DNA from: Hyphomicrobiales bacterium
GTDB lineage: Bacteria > Pseudomonadota > Alphaproteobacteria > Rhizobiales > Rhizobiaceae
Direction: 5' to 3'
DNA length: 64,000 nucleotides
Assembly: GCA_900471815.1 (NCBI GenBank)
Contig: UICE01000007.1
Coordinates: 248,001 to 312,000, forward strand
Shown here: positions 1 to 8,421 of the stretch, piece by piece
Layout of the letters: each line of letters begins with the position of its first letter
How positions within the stretch are numbered: position 1 is the first letter of the stretch
The notes under the pieces: model-generated
What the model was told of the DNA's origin: nothing
The model's input: the letters and a program-made list of their open reading frames with translations, nothing else
The model's database searches: none
Position numbers and translations under genes: made by a program

Positions 1-91
1 TGTCATAGGTGAGTGGTCCTTTTGTCAAAGGACAAACCAGAAGCTCCAGCAACTTGCGATCAAGGGGTGTTTCACGATCAGCTTCTGTCAT
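1..91 (-). CDS. Trm112 family protein (UPF0434), 5' part only
   Basis: The window edge cuts this leftward gene; only the first 30 codons are visible. They read [20 protein letters not shown] followed by [10 protein letters not shown], the conserved start of the Trm112/YcaR (UPF0434) small zinc-binding family, usually about 60 residues. Trm112-type proteins act as partners of methyltransferases in eukaryotes; the role of the bacterial short form is not established. The start lies 9 bases after the stop of the LON-domain gene, so the two are probably co-transcribed. The AGGA upstream of the ATG is a plausible ribosome site. Confidence 0.8.
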   Translation of the reverse strand, partial: MTEADRETPLDRKLLELLVCPLTKGPLTYD

Positions 92-100
92 AGCGGCGTC

Positions 101-763
101 CTATTGGAGGCTTGATTCATAATCGTCCTGATCCTTCGCAAGAGCTATCTCGGTAATCGCGATCAAGGTTTCGGCTCTTGTTTTCAGATCTGTCGCTTCC
201 AGCAAAGCCTGTTTTTCCGCTGCGCCGAAGGGAGACATCATGGCAAGTGCATTGACCAGTGTTTCATTGCCAGCCCGAGAAATACCTTCCCAATCAGCCT
301 CCAGGCTATTCGCGTCCAGATAGGCGCGGAAAACACGCAGCAATGCAGCCCTGTCCACCTCCCTGTCGTCCGCCTCGTCGAGATCCGCACGCAAGGGCGC
401 AATCTTGCACTGACGGAAGGGCGTGCGTGTTGAGAGCTCTTTCACAACTCGGAACCGGCAAATACCTTGGAGCGTAACCAAGATCCGGCCATCACCGGTT
501 TCTGCAAACGAAGTTATTCTTCCAAGACATCCCACTTCGCTCAGCTCAAGACCTTCCTCATCTTCTTGGTCAAGGCGAGGTTGAATCATGCCGATGATAC
601 GCTTGGAGGCGAGCGCGGCATCTATCATCGCAAGGTAGCGTAGCTCGAAAATATTGAGCGGCAATTGCCCACCTGGCAGCAGCAACGCTCCCGAAAGAGG
701 AAAAATCGGAACGCTTTCAGGAATATCGTCCAAAGTACGATAGCGTACATTTCCAGCTTGCAT
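101..763 (-). CDS. LON N-terminal (substrate-binding) domain protein
   Basis: This 220-residue protein consists of a LON substrate-binding domain without the AAA+ ATPase or protease parts of Lon. The N-terminal segment has the family signature (VPIFPLSGALLLPGG at 18-32, then NIFELRY near 37-43) and GRI..VTLQGICRFRV near 92-106 fits the second half of the PUA-like fold. Such stand-alone domains are common in alphaproteobacteria next to a thioredoxin-like chaperone gene, as here; their function is unproven but is presumed to be protein binding. GGAG lies 6 bases before the ATG. The gene sits 51 bases after cnoX and just before the Trm112-like gene, suggesting a three-gene operon. Confidence 0.88.
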   Translation of the reverse strand: MQAGNVRYRTLDDIPESVPIFPLSGALLLPGGQLPLNIFELRYLAMIDAALASKRIIGMIQPRLDQEDEEGLELSEVGCLGRITSFAETGDGRILVTLQGICRFRVVKELSTRTPFRQCKIAPLRADLDEADDREVDRAALLRVFRAYLDANSLEADWEGISRAGNETLVNALAMMSPFGAAEKQALLEATDLKTRAETLIAITEIALAKDQDDYESSLQ

Positions 764-814
764 AACTAGCTCCGGGCCAAGCCCTTTAATCTGCTTTTCT
801 GTATACTATACTTG

Positions 815-1786
815 TCAGGAAAACAGCAGGGAGGAAAGTTTGCGACGTGCACTCATGGAAGCAGGATCGCCCGCTCCCCACGCATCAAAAAACTGCAAGA
901 GTTGCTTTCGCGCGCCGTCCTCGTTCCAATTACGATCTGCCTTCATGATGGCGAGAAGATGGTCAGCCGCCTCATCACGTTGATCCTTGGCGTTGAGTAT
1001 CATGGCCAGATCATATCGTGCCTGATGGTCAGCCGGATTGGCCTCAAGGCGAGCTTCCAAGGCCGTTGGATCTCCGAGTTCAGCCACTTGCAGGGCCAGT
1101 GCAATTTTGGCTTGAGCGGCCCTGACTCCCGCATCCTCTTTCCCGGCTGGCGGCACCATGTCCAGCGTCGCCTGTGCCGTCGGGATATCCCCAAGCTCGA
1201 TCAGGCAATTTGCAAGACCTGCAAGTGCCGCCAGATGATCGGGAACCTCGGCAAGCACAGCAGAATAAATCTGGCCGGCCTGTTCAAAATCAGCAGCCTC
1301 GACCATTTGAGCCGCAGCAGCAAGCGCATCCTTTATCGCTTCGTCACGTCCACCATTTGGTGAGGAAATCTTATCGATGAATTCCTTCACCTTGGATTCG
1401 GGCAAGGCGCCCATAAATCCATCTACGGGTTTGCCATCAGAAAACGCGATCACCGCAGGTATTGATTGAATACCCAGCTGCCCGGCAATCGCCGGATGAT
1501 CGTCAATGTTCATTTTGACAAGTTTGACGCGACCGCCAGCCGCCTGAACCGCCTTTTCCAGAATTGGAGTGAGCTGCTTGCAGGGCCCGCACCACGGAGC
1601 CCAGAAATCAACAAGGACGGGCTGTTTTTTTGATTCAGCAATAACATCGGCCGAAAATGCAGCGGTTGTCGTATCCTTTATGACATCGCCTGCCGGTGCA
1701 GAGGCTTCATTGGAACCGAAAGTCAGCGTCGTTGCTGCTGACTCGCTGCCATATCCACCGCTGAACGGATTATCTATATTGCTCAT
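815..1786 (-). CDS. cnoX: Thioredoxin-fold chaperone CnoX (YbbN family)
   Basis: The protein has a thioredoxin domain (about residues 35-140) with an intact WCGPC active site at Cys66 and Cys69, followed by a TPR-like helical region (about 170-320). That arrangement defines CnoX/YbbN, a holdase that protects proteins from oxidation and hands them to GroEL and DnaK. The start chosen is the ATG at 1786 (MSNIDNPFSGG), which has GGAG about 7 bases upstream; an earlier in-frame Met at 1834 lies inside a palindrome and lacks a site. Having both cysteines differs from E. coli CnoX, which lacks the first Cys, so a redox role is possible. 323 residues. Confidence 0.9.
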   Translation of the reverse strand: MSNIDNPFSGGYGSESAATTLTFGSNEASAPAGDVIKDTTTAAFSADVIAESKKQPVLVDFWAPWCGPCKQLTPILEKAVQAAGGRVKLVKMNIDDHPAIAGQLGIQSIPAVIAFSDGKPVDGFMGALPESKVKEFIDKISSPNGGRDEAIKDALAAAAQMVEAADFEQAGQIYSAVLAEVPDHLAALAGLANCLIELGDIPTAQATLDMVPPAGKEDAGVRAAQAKIALALQVAELGDPTALEARLEANPADHQARYDLAMILNAKDQRDEAADHLLAIMKADRNWNEDGARKQLLQFFDAWGAGDPASMSARRKLSSLLFS

Positions 1787-1821
1787 AAAATTCTCCGTCA
1801 CCTTTGGATGAATTAACTGCC

Positions 1822-1837
1822 GACATGCCGGCATGTC
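1822..1837. promoter_or_regulatory. Perfect 16-base palindrome upstream of cnoX
   Basis: GACATGCCGGCATGTC reads the same on both strands without a spacer. It lies 36 bases before the cnoX start, in the short gap after the prolyl-tRNA editing gene. The position fits an operator for a dimeric repressor or activator of the cnoX operon. I do not recognise the regulator. A chance palindrome of this length in a gap of about 70 bases is unlikely. Confidence 0.45.
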
Positions 1838-1857
1838 TAGAACACTCAGTTCGGGTT

Positions 1858-2355
1858 TTATGCTTCAATTTTCAAGATCAAAGGCGAGTGCCCGGTCTCT
1901 TTGAGAAATCTTAAAAGATCGTCCGGGCGTATCGACGTCGTCGCTTCATTGGTCAACGGGTGCGCATTGATCATTTCATGGTGGAACAGGCTTTCGTCAA
2001 GCATGACCTTCACATTGCGTTCCACATCATTGATGACACCGAGCACGCTGACAGAGCCTGGAACCAGACCCAGATACTCCAACAGTTTTTCTGGCTTGCC
2101 AAAAGACACTCGGCTCGCTGCGCCAATCTTGGTGTGAATGGTTTTCAAATCCACCTCTGCCTCTTCATCGACTGTCAGCAGAAAGAAATTGTCCTTCTTG
2201 TCTTTAAGGAAGAGGTTCTTCGTATGGGCACCGGTAATTTTTCCGCGCAGCGTCTGGGCTTGCGCCACGGTAAAAACCGGGGCGTGGCGAACTGTAGATA
2301 CCTCAATGCCAAGGTCACTGATAAATTGCATCAGTTCTTCATACGACTTCGGCAT
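1858..2355 (-). CDS. Prolyl-tRNA editing protein (YbaK/ProX family)
   Basis: This 165-residue protein belongs to the YbaK/PrdX/ProXp editing-domain family, which hydrolyses mischarged Ala-tRNA(Pro) or Cys-tRNA(Pro) in trans. Family features seen are the N-terminal MPKSYEELMQFISDLGI, the conserved Lys-containing KNLFLKDKK strand and the C-terminal GSVSVLGVINDVERNVKVM block. The start is the ATG at 2355 because GAGGAGG lies 6 bases upstream; longer in-frame versions (to 2448) would begin before this site. It is transcribed leftward toward cnoX. The exact substrate (Ala or Cys) cannot be told from sequence alone. Confidence 0.88.
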   Translation of the reverse strand: MPKSYEELMQFISDLGIEVSTVRHAPVFTVAQAQTLRGKITGAHTKNLFLKDKKDNFFLLTVDEEAEVDLKTIHTKIGAASRVSFGKPEKLLEYLGLVPGSVSVLGVINDVERNVKVMLDESLFHHEMINAHPLTNEATTSIRPDDLLRFLKETGHSPLILKIEA

Positions 2356-2492
2356 CTGCATCCTCCTCAAATTCATCATGCATTTGTAAAACTGTCTAAT
2401 GGCTCGAGAGCCTTGCCTCAAGCAAAACCCTGAGACTTCGTGAGACAATCGGTAAATTTTACGGATATCGAAAGAAAGTCCAATTTTCCCTG

Positions 2493-2521
2493 TTGCAATT
2501 GGTCTGCGCTTGGGTCATATA
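2493..2521 (+). promoter_or_regulatory. Putative sigma-70 promoter of tRNA-Gly
   Basis: TTGCAA and CATATA are separated by 17 bases and end 30 bases before the mature 5' end of tRNA-Gly. The spacing is ideal for a housekeeping promoter. The hexamers are moderate matches, so this remains a prediction. Confidence 0.4.
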
Positions 2522-2551
2522 GCACCCGCTTCGCAAGACTAACTGGCACAT

Positions 2552-2626
2552 GCGGGAGTAGCTCAGGGGTAGAGCACAACCTTGCCAAGGTTGGGGTCGA
2601 GGGTTCGAATCCCTTCTCCCGCTCCA
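2552..2626 (+). tRNA. tRNA-Gly (GCC)
   Basis: A full cloverleaf can be drawn: acceptor stem GCGGGAG/CTCCCGC, D arm with AGCTCAGGGGTAGAGC, a five-pair anticodon stem CAACC/GGTTG around the loop TTGCCAA (anticodon GCC), and a T arm with GGTTCGAATCC. Discriminator T and an encoded CCA end follow. It decodes GGC and GGU glycine codons. A rho-independent terminator lies about 15 bases downstream, so it is probably a single-gene unit. Confidence 0.97.
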
Positions 2627-2640
2627 GTTGTCCGAAGATC

Positions 2641-2669
2641 AAAAGGCTCAGGTTTACCTGGGCCTTTTT
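2641..2669 (+). terminator. Rho-independent terminator after tRNA-Gly
   Basis: An inverted repeat AAAGGCTCAGG / CCTGGGCCTTT with loop TTTA is followed by a T run. One stem position is a wobble. It lies directly downstream of tRNA-Gly in the same orientation. Confidence 0.8.
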
Positions 2670-2852
2670 GCTTTCCGGAATATCTGACACCAAATATTGC
2701 TAATCGCTATGCAATGTCCCGGATCGAATCAAATTCATCCGTGGAATGTCGCGCTTCATCCCATCGCGAAGCTATTTGCCATTTCCTTCTGACGGGCCAT
2801 AGCATTGGAATGATGTTTGCAATGTCCGGCTAAATAGCTAAACCATTGCTCC

Positions 2853-3905
2853 ATGGCACAGAAGAAAGCTCATGAAGTAGATTCGTTTTTAAAGCGTTTG
2901 GATCGCAGTTATCCGATCGTGCTTCTTTACGGGCCCGACAAGGGATTGGTTAGCGAAAGAGCCGACCTCTTCATCACGATGACTGGTTTGGCGAAAGATG
3001 ACCCTTTCGCGGTTATCCGGCTGGATGCTGATATTGTTCAGGCGGAGCCTGGGCGGCTATCTGACGAAGCCAACACAATATCCATGTTTGGCGGAGAGAG
3101 GTTGATCTGGGTGCGAAACGCTTCCGGCCAGAAGGGGCTGGCTGATGCTGTTTCTCATTTGGCGAAAAATCCGCCGATTGCGACCTTCATCCTCATTGAA
3201 GCTGGCGATCTCAAGAAAGGCGCAGGCTTGCGGGGCATTGTCGAGCAAAGTGCCAGCGCCATGGCGCTACCCTGCTACAGCGACGACGCGCGCGGCATTG
3301 ACAGCACGATTGATGACATGTTGACAAAAAACAACCTGCAGATCGCATTGGATGCCCGCAACTTGCTCAAAGAAAGTCTGGGCGGCGACAGACTGGCGAC
3401 TCGTGCCGAGCTGGAAAAAATCTGTCTTTATGCTCACGGCAAGGAACGGATAACCGTAGAAGATGTTCGTGACATCATAGGTGATGTCAGCGCTACCTCT
3501 TACGAAACCATCATCGATGCAATGATAACGGGTAATCTGAATGATTTTACTTCGGCGTTTGACCGGGTCGTAAACACGGGTAGTCCCAGCTTTTTGATCC
3601 TCAGTTCAGCCATACGGCAGTTTCAAGCGTTACAAACGCTCCGTTACGGCATGGAAACCGAAAATAAAAATGCAGCCTCCGCCGTTGCCACGGCGCGCCC
3701 GCCCGTTTTCTTTGCACGAAAAAAGCTCATGGAAACAGCCCTTCAGCGCTGGTCCACGGCATCTTGTGCCAGAGCGATCGAGAGGCTGCAAAAGACAGTC
3801 CTCGACAGTAGGCGCAATGCTGCTCTCTCGGTTCCAATCATTCGTCAAACAATGATCGCACTTGTGGCAGAAGCTGCCCGGGCTGGGCGCTCAAACGGGC
3901 GCTAA
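2853..3905 (+). CDS. holA: DNA polymerase III delta subunit (clamp loader)
   Basis: The 350-residue protein matches HolA, the delta subunit that opens the beta clamp during loading. The N-terminal SYPIVLLYGPDKGLVSERADLF region, the ERLIWVRNAS motif near residue 88 and the C-terminal collar domain fit the family in length and order. The ATG at 2853 has no strong ribosome site. In related genomes holA usually follows leuS and lptE; here the preceding 226 bases hold only a terminator and no lptE-like reading frame. It converges on parB, with 15 bases between stops. In this region most genes on the left arm run leftward, so holA runs against fork movement. Confidence 0.93.
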   Translation: MAQKKAHEVDSFLKRLDRSYPIVLLYGPDKGLVSERADLFITMTGLAKDDPFAVIRLDADIVQAEPGRLSDEANTISMFGGERLIWVRNASGQKGLADAVSHLAKNPPIATFILIEAGDLKKGAGLRGIVEQSASAMALPCYSDDARGIDSTIDDMLTKNNLQIALDARNLLKESLGGDRLATRAELEKICLYAHGKERITVEDVRDIIGDVSATSYETIIDAMITGNLNDFTSAFDRVVNTGSPSFLILSSAIRQFQALQTLRYGMETENKNAASAVATARPPVFFARKKLMETALQRWSTASCARAIERLQKTVLDSRRNAALSVPIIRQTMIALVAEAARAGRSNGR

Positions 3906-3920
3906 GGCTGAAGTCAAATC

Positions 3921-4823
3921 TCAGGCCAAGCCGCCCCATTTTGTGCGGTTCTGCAAACGCTGGCAAATCTCATCCAACTGCTCAAGCGTGGTGTAGTGAA
4001 TACGCACGTCGCCACCCTTGTTGAGATGATTGACTGTAACGCGCATACCCATCACATCGGAAAGGAGCTTTTCAAGCGCTTGCGTGTCAGCATCCTTTTC
4101 ATCAGCCGTTTTGGCCTTGGGTGAGGGCTGTTTTCCGCCTTCGCCCTGCGCCAAAGCTTCTGCTTGGCGGACCGACAGGCCGTCACGGACGATCTTATCG
4201 GCCAAAGCAGCAGGATTGTCCGCAGTGATCAATGTGCGCGCATGCCCTGCAGAAAGCGAACCATTGGTGATCATATCGCGCACCGGCTCTGGCAATTTCA
4301 GCAGCCGAAGCGTATTGGCAACATGACTCCGGCTCTTGCCAATAACCTGCGCCAAGTCAGCTTGCGTGTAGTCGTGATCATCGATAAGTTGTTGATATCC
4401 CATACCTTCTTCCAGTGGATTAAGGTCGGCGCGCTGCACATTCTCAATAATGGCAAGCTCGAGGGCAACGCGATCATCGACCTCACGGATGATGACAGGA
4501 ACTGTGGTAAGACCCGCACGCTGCGCAGCGCGCCACCGGCGCTCACCGGCTATCAGCTCATATCGATCAGCCGAATCCTTGGCCAAACGAACGACCACAG
4601 GCTGCACTATTCCGTGTTCGCGGATGGAATTCGTCAAGTCTTCCAAATCGCTTTCCGTAAACAGTCTACGAGGATTGCGTGGATTGCGTGCAATGAATTC
4701 AATAGGGATTTGCCGATCCAGCGTTGCGACAGGCGCAGCTGCCTCATCCGGCACACGATCCATCTCTCCGATCAATGCGGCCAGACCACGACCCAAGCGT
4801 TTCTTTGAAAGATCTTCATTCAT
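3921..4823 (-). CDS. parB: Chromosome partitioning protein ParB
   Basis: ParB binds parS sites, loads with CTP and spreads to recruit ParA and SMC for origin segregation. The CTP-binding GERRWRA motif is at 93-99, the preceding ParB N-domain at about 38-90, a helix-turn-helix (TQADLAQVIGKSRSHVANTL) at about 153-172, and a C-terminal dimerisation domain with YTTLEQLDEI follows. The N-terminal KKRLGRGLAALIGE segment is the usual ParA-stimulating peptide. 300 residues is normal. It lies 39 bases after parA in the same operon, and matching parS sites occur in this window. Confidence 0.97.
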   Translation of the reverse strand: MNEDLSKKRLGRGLAALIGEMDRVPDEAAAPVATLDRQIPIEFIARNPRNPRRLFTESDLEDLTNSIREHGIVQPVVVRLAKDSADRYELIAGERRWRAAQRAGLTTVPVIIREVDDRVALELAIIENVQRADLNPLEEGMGYQQLIDDHDYTQADLAQVIGKSRSHVANTLRLLKLPEPVRDMITNGSLSAGHARTLITADNPAALADKIVRDGLSVRQAEALAQGEGGKQPSPKAKTADEKDADTQALEKLLSDVMGMRVTVNHLNKGGDVRIHYTTLEQLDEICQRLQNRTKWGGLA

Positions 4824-4862
4824 TGTTATAGGCTCTTCAAAAATGTTTCGTTCACGAATCGA

Positions 4863-5657
4863 TTAGGCAGCGCGCAAATGACGCTCTCTCTGTATGACTT
4901 CCGACGCCAGCTGCAAATAGGCCTGGCTGCCGGCACACTTCAAGTCATACAAAATGGCAGGAATTCCATAAGAGGGCGCTTCAGAAACACGGACATTCCT
5001 CGGAATTACCGTCCGATAGACCTTATCGCCCATAAAGGATCGGACATCGTCGACCACCTGGGTCGCCAAATTGTTTCGCCCATCATACATTGTTAGAACA
5101 ATGCCTTGAATCATTAGTGCGGGATTAAGCGACGTACGCACTTGGCTAACGGTCTCGAGCAATTGGCTCAAGCCCTCGAGAGCGAAAAACTCGCATTGCA
5201 ATGGCACAAGCACCGAATCCGCGGTCGCCATGGCATTCATCGTCAACAGATTGAGCGATGGCGGACAGTCTATAAGGATATAGGTGAAAGCCGATGTTGA
5301 CGAATTACCTCTAAAAGCCTTCCGCAGCCGGGTCGCGCGATCAGCCGCGTTAGCGATTTCCATTTCAACACCAAGAAGATCCAAAGTTGAGGGTATCAAG
5401 GAAAGGCTTGGCACAGCCGTGGGCACCGCAGCTTCTTCCACAGTGGCCGTTTGCATCAAAACATCGTAAGATGATATCGCCCGGCTCTTTCGATCAACGC
5501 CTAGGCCAGTACTCGCATTTCCCTGCGGATCAAGATCAACAATGAGCACATTTTCGCCGATTGCCGCCAACGCGGTCGCGAGGTTAATCGCGGTCGTCGT
5601 CTTACCCACGCCGCCCTTCTGATTTGCTATTGTTATAATGCGAGTCTGGTTATTCAT
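4863..5657 (-). CDS. parA: Chromosome partitioning ATPase ParA
   Basis: This 264-residue ParA/Soj ATPase moves ParB-bound origins. A deviant Walker A (KGGVGKTT, residues 14-21) and DLDPQGNAS (Walker A'/switch) are present, as is the family block LIDCPPSLNLLTMNA. The start is the ATG at 5657 (MNNQTRIITIANQ), preceded by AGGAAAA; a longer frame to 5705 adds residues with no family counterpart. It is followed by parB and preceded by rsmG (stop 63 bases upstream), the usual rsmG-parA-parB order. Confidence 0.97.
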   Translation of the reverse strand: MNNQTRIITIANQKGGVGKTTTAINLATALAAIGENVLIVDLDPQGNASTGLGVDRKSRAISSYDVLMQTATVEEAAVPTAVPSLSLIPSTLDLLGVEMEIANAADRATRLRKAFRGNSSTSAFTYILIDCPPSLNLLTMNAMATADSVLVPLQCEFFALEGLSQLLETVSQVRTSLNPALMIQGIVLTMYDGRNNLATQVVDDVRSFMGDKVYRTVIPRNVRVSEAPSYGIPAILYDLKCAGSQAYLQLASEVIQRERHLRAA

Positions 5658-5720
5658 TGGCTTTTCCTGAACACTAAACTGTTCGTTGCCGATAAAATGG
5701 AGCATTAGGTGGCGCGGTTT

Positions 5721-6353
5721 TTAAAGTCTGCAGAGATTGCTTATCCGCAAAACCACAGAATCTTTATCGACAACGCTTCTATATTCTACCAGATCAAAGG
5801 TCCAGTCGTCACGAGTTTCGTCGATTTCCCGGCGGTAATCCCTACCTTTTTGAAAAAGTGCTGTTGCTCCTCCGATTAGCCAAGGTTCAGCGAGCACGAA
5901 TAACTCTTTCAAAGAGGCGAGGGCGCGGGCCGTTATTATCTCAGGAGTAGCAATCTTCTGCCATACCGCGTCAATTCTGGCCGCGTGAACCGTGCCTGGA
6001 GCAGAAGCTTGACCAATAGCTGTACGCAGGAATGCGGCCTTCTTGGAATTGCTTTCGACAAGATCAATCCTGCTACCAACTGATTGCTTCAGAAAAATAG
6101 CAAGGACAACACCCGGAAATCCGCCGCCGGAGCCAAGATCAAGCCAGACCTTAGCATCTGGGGCCAGGCGATAGAGCTGTGCACTATCAAGGATATGCCT
6201 TTCCCAAAGTTGATCAAGGGTGGAAGGCGACGCCAAGTTTATCGCTTTGGACCACTTTCTGAAAAGTGTCTCAAAAGCAAATAAATCCTCCAATGTTTCA
6301 CGTGAAACATGTGGAAGGATTTCTTGCAGGCTTTTTTCGCGATTTTTGGTCAC
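5721..6353 (-). CDS. rsmG: 16S rRNA (guanine527-N7)-methyltransferase RsmG
   Basis: RsmG (GidB) methylates G527 of 16S rRNA; loss gives low-level streptomycin resistance in other bacteria. The SAM-binding glycine loop [11 protein letters not shown] is at 71-81 and the family segment [12 protein letters not shown] follows. Length 210 is typical. Codons for residues 15-20 (HVSRET) contain a perfect parS site, so this stretch is constrained both as protein and as a ParB site. The start overlaps the mnmG stop by 4 bases, indicating translational coupling in a mnmG-rsmG-parA-parB run. Confidence 0.96.
   Translation of the reverse strand: MTKNREKSLQEILPHVSRETLEDLFAFETLFRKWSKAINLASPSTLDQLWERHILDSAQLYRLAPDAKVWLDLGSGGGFPGVVLAIFLKQSVGSRIDLVESNSKKAAFLRTAIGQASAPGTVHAARIDAVWQKIATPEIITARALASLKELFVLAEPWLIGGATALFQKGRDYRREIDETRDDWTFDLVEYRSVVDKDSVVLRISNLCRL
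6294..6309. other. parS site (perfect) inside rsmG
   Basis: TGTTTCACGTGAAACA is the full consensus ParB-binding palindrome. It lies in the 5' part of the rsmG reading frame, about 8.6 kb left of oriC. ParB encoded at 3921-4823 is the expected ligand. Confidence 0.93.
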
Positions 6354-8215
6354 GCCACATTCCGTGTGGACGTGCGTCTTATTTGCGTAATGATCAGGGC
6401 TAGAGCTGCGGGTGTCATGCCGTCAATTCGTTGTGCCTCAGCTATCGACTTCGGTTGCCGCTGCCTAAGCTTTTGTTTTAGTTCATTCGATAATCCGGCG
6501 GTGGCTTCGAAATCTATTCCCGCAGGAATCGTCAGCATTTCATCCCGCTGCATGGCGGCGACATCGCTTTTCTGGCGTTCGAGATAAACAGCATATTGCG
6601 CCTCAATTTCCAGCGCTTCGCCGATACGTGGCTCGATAGCAGCCAACTCAGGCCAAATATCTTTCACACGCTGCAAATCAATATCGGGAAAAGCCATCAG
6701 ATCGTAAGCCGAGCGTCGAACGCCATCCTGGTTTAGGCGCAATCCCATATTCGCAGCCGCGGAGGGCGTAATCATCAAATTTTTGGCCAAATCACGCGCA
6801 AGGTCGAGCGCCTCGGTACGCTGCTTGAAGCGTTGCTCACGCTCTTTCCCCAAAATCCCAAGACGAGAAGCCAGAGGAGTTAGACGCTCATCAGCATTAT
6901 CAGCGCGCAAAGACAATCTGAACTCGGCGCGCGACGTAAACATGCGATATGGTTCGCTCACGCCGCGAGAAGTAAGATCATCAACCATTACGCCAATATA
7001 GGCGTCGGTGCGTTGCATTATAATCGGCTCGGTTCCACTCGCCAGGCGGGCTGCATTGAGACCAGCCAGGAGCCCCTGCGCAGCCGCTTCTTCATACCCG
7101 GTCGTTCCATTGATCTGGCCCGCCAGGAAGAATCCCTTGACCCGGCGGGTTTGCAGAGTCCGGTCCAACTCACGCGGATCAATAAAGTCGTATTCGATTG
7201 CGTAACCCGGCTGCAGCATTGTCGCATGTTCGAGGCCAGGAATCGTTTTGAGTATATCGAGCTGAACGCTTTCCGGTAGGGAGGTGGAAATTCCGTTAGG
7301 ATAAACCGTATCGTCGTCTAATCCTTCCGGCTCCAGAAATATCTGATGACCATCCCGATCGCCGAATTTTACGATCTTGTCTTCGATCGACGGGCAATAG
7401 CGTGGGCCTATCCCTTCGATAGAGCCGGAATACATCGCGGATCGATGAATATTCGCCCGGATCACCTCATGCGTGGCCGCAGTTGTTCGGGTTATGCCGC
7501 AGTCTATCTGTGGATTGTTAATCCTATCCGTCATCAAGGAAAATGGCAGAGGATTCTCATCGGCCGACTGGGTTTCAAGACTCTTCCAGTCTATCGACTT
7601 ACCATCCAGCCGAGGCGGTGTTCCCGTTTTCAATCGTCCTAGTGCGAAGCCTTGTTGAAGCAGCGTCTCGGACAATCCAAGGGCAGGGGCCTCGCCCATG
7701 CGTCCTGCAGGAATTTTCTTCTCGCCAATATGGATTAACCCTCGAAGGAAAGTCCCGGTAGTTAAAACAACCGCTGCACAATCGAGAACACGTCCATCCA
7801 TCAACTGGACGCCCTTCACACGGCCATCGCTTATAATGAGGTCATTTGCTCCGCCTTCAATAACGGTAAGGTTTTCCTGCTCTTGGATCGCACGTTGCAT
7901 TGCCAGTCGATACAGCTTGCGATCTGCTTGTGTGCGAGGGCCGCGTACAGCTGGCCCCTTGCGGCGATTGAGCAACCTGAACTGGATACCGGCAGCGTCA
8001 GCCACGCGCCCCATCAGCCCATCCATAGCATCAATTTCCCTGACGAGGTGGCCTTTACCCAGGCCGCCAATCGCGGGATTACATGACATAACGCCGATAG
8101 TGTCTGCGCGGTGAGTGACCAGTGCCGTATTTGCGCCAAGACGTGCCGCAGCAGCGGCAGCCTCACAGCCCGCATGCCCACCACCGATAATGATGACGTC
8201 AAATGATCTATGCAC
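6350..8215 (-). CDS. mnmG: tRNA uridine-34 carboxymethylaminomethyl modification enzyme MnmG
   Basis: MnmG (GidA) works with MnmE to form cmnm5U/nm5U at the wobble position of several tRNAs. The FAD-binding [10 protein letters not shown] loop is at 11-20, and family blocks follow, including [21 protein letters not shown] and the [10 protein letters not shown] segment around 195. The C-terminal helical domain ends near residue 621, the normal length. Its partner mnmE lies upstream on the same strand, separated by a 203-base gap with a parS site. It overlaps rsmG by 4 bases. Confidence 0.97.
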   Translation of the reverse strand: MHRSFDVIIIGGGHAGCEAAAAAARLGANTALVTHRADTIGVMSCNPAIGGLGKGHLVREIDAMDGLMGRVADAAGIQFRLLNRRKGPAVRGPRTQADRKLYRLAMQRAIQEQENLTVIEGGANDLIISDGRVKGVQLMDGRVLDCAAVVLTTGTFLRGLIHIGEKKIPAGRMGEAPALGLSETLLQQGFALGRLKTGTPPRLDGKSIDWKSLETQSADENPLPFSLMTDRINNPQIDCGITRTTAATHEVIRANIHRSAMYSGSIEGIGPRYCPSIEDKIVKFGDRDGHQIFLEPEGLDDDTVYPNGISTSLPESVQLDILKTIPGLEHATMLQPGYAIEYDFIDPRELDRTLQTRRVKGFFLAGQINGTTGYEEAAAQGLLAGLNAARLASGTEPIIMQRTDAYIGVMVDDLTSRGVSEPYRMFTSRAEFRLSLRADNADERLTPLASRLGILGKEREQRFKQRTEALDLARDLAKNLMITPSAAANMGLRLNQDGVRRSAYDLMAFPDIDLQRVKDIWPELAAIEPRIGEALEIEAQYAVYLERQKSDVAAMQRDEMLTIPAGIDFEATAGLSNELKQKLRQRQPKSIAEAQRIDGMTPAALALIITQIRRTSTRNVA

Positions 8216-8294
8216 GATGCAAAACTTTCTGGATTCGATTTGAACTCTTGATGATCAAAACAGCGCCATGAGTCAAGTATAACCGGATGAATGG

Positions 8295-8310
8295 TGTTTC
8301 ACGTGAAACA
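8295..8310. other. parS site (perfect), mnmE-mnmG gap
   Basis: TGTTTCACGTGAAACA matches the ParB consensus at all 16 positions and lies between mnmE and mnmG. Together with the sites at 6294 and 8406 it forms a cluster about 7-9 kb from oriC. Confidence 0.93.
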
Positions 8311-8405
8311 ATTTGTCTAGTTCTGGATAGATTATCGTATGGCATCGCCGGATGTTTCTCGTCGTCGGCAGCTTGTCCGGAACGGGGGCTAAAGTTACTG
8401 CCAAA

Positions 8406-8421
8406 TGTTTCACGTGAATCA
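8406..8421. other. parS-like site (one mismatch) overlapping mnmE stop
   Basis: TGTTTCACGTGAATCA differs from the consensus at one base (T for A at position 14). It is 96 bases from the perfect site at 8295, and its last three bases contain the stop codon of mnmE. Confidence 0.75.
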
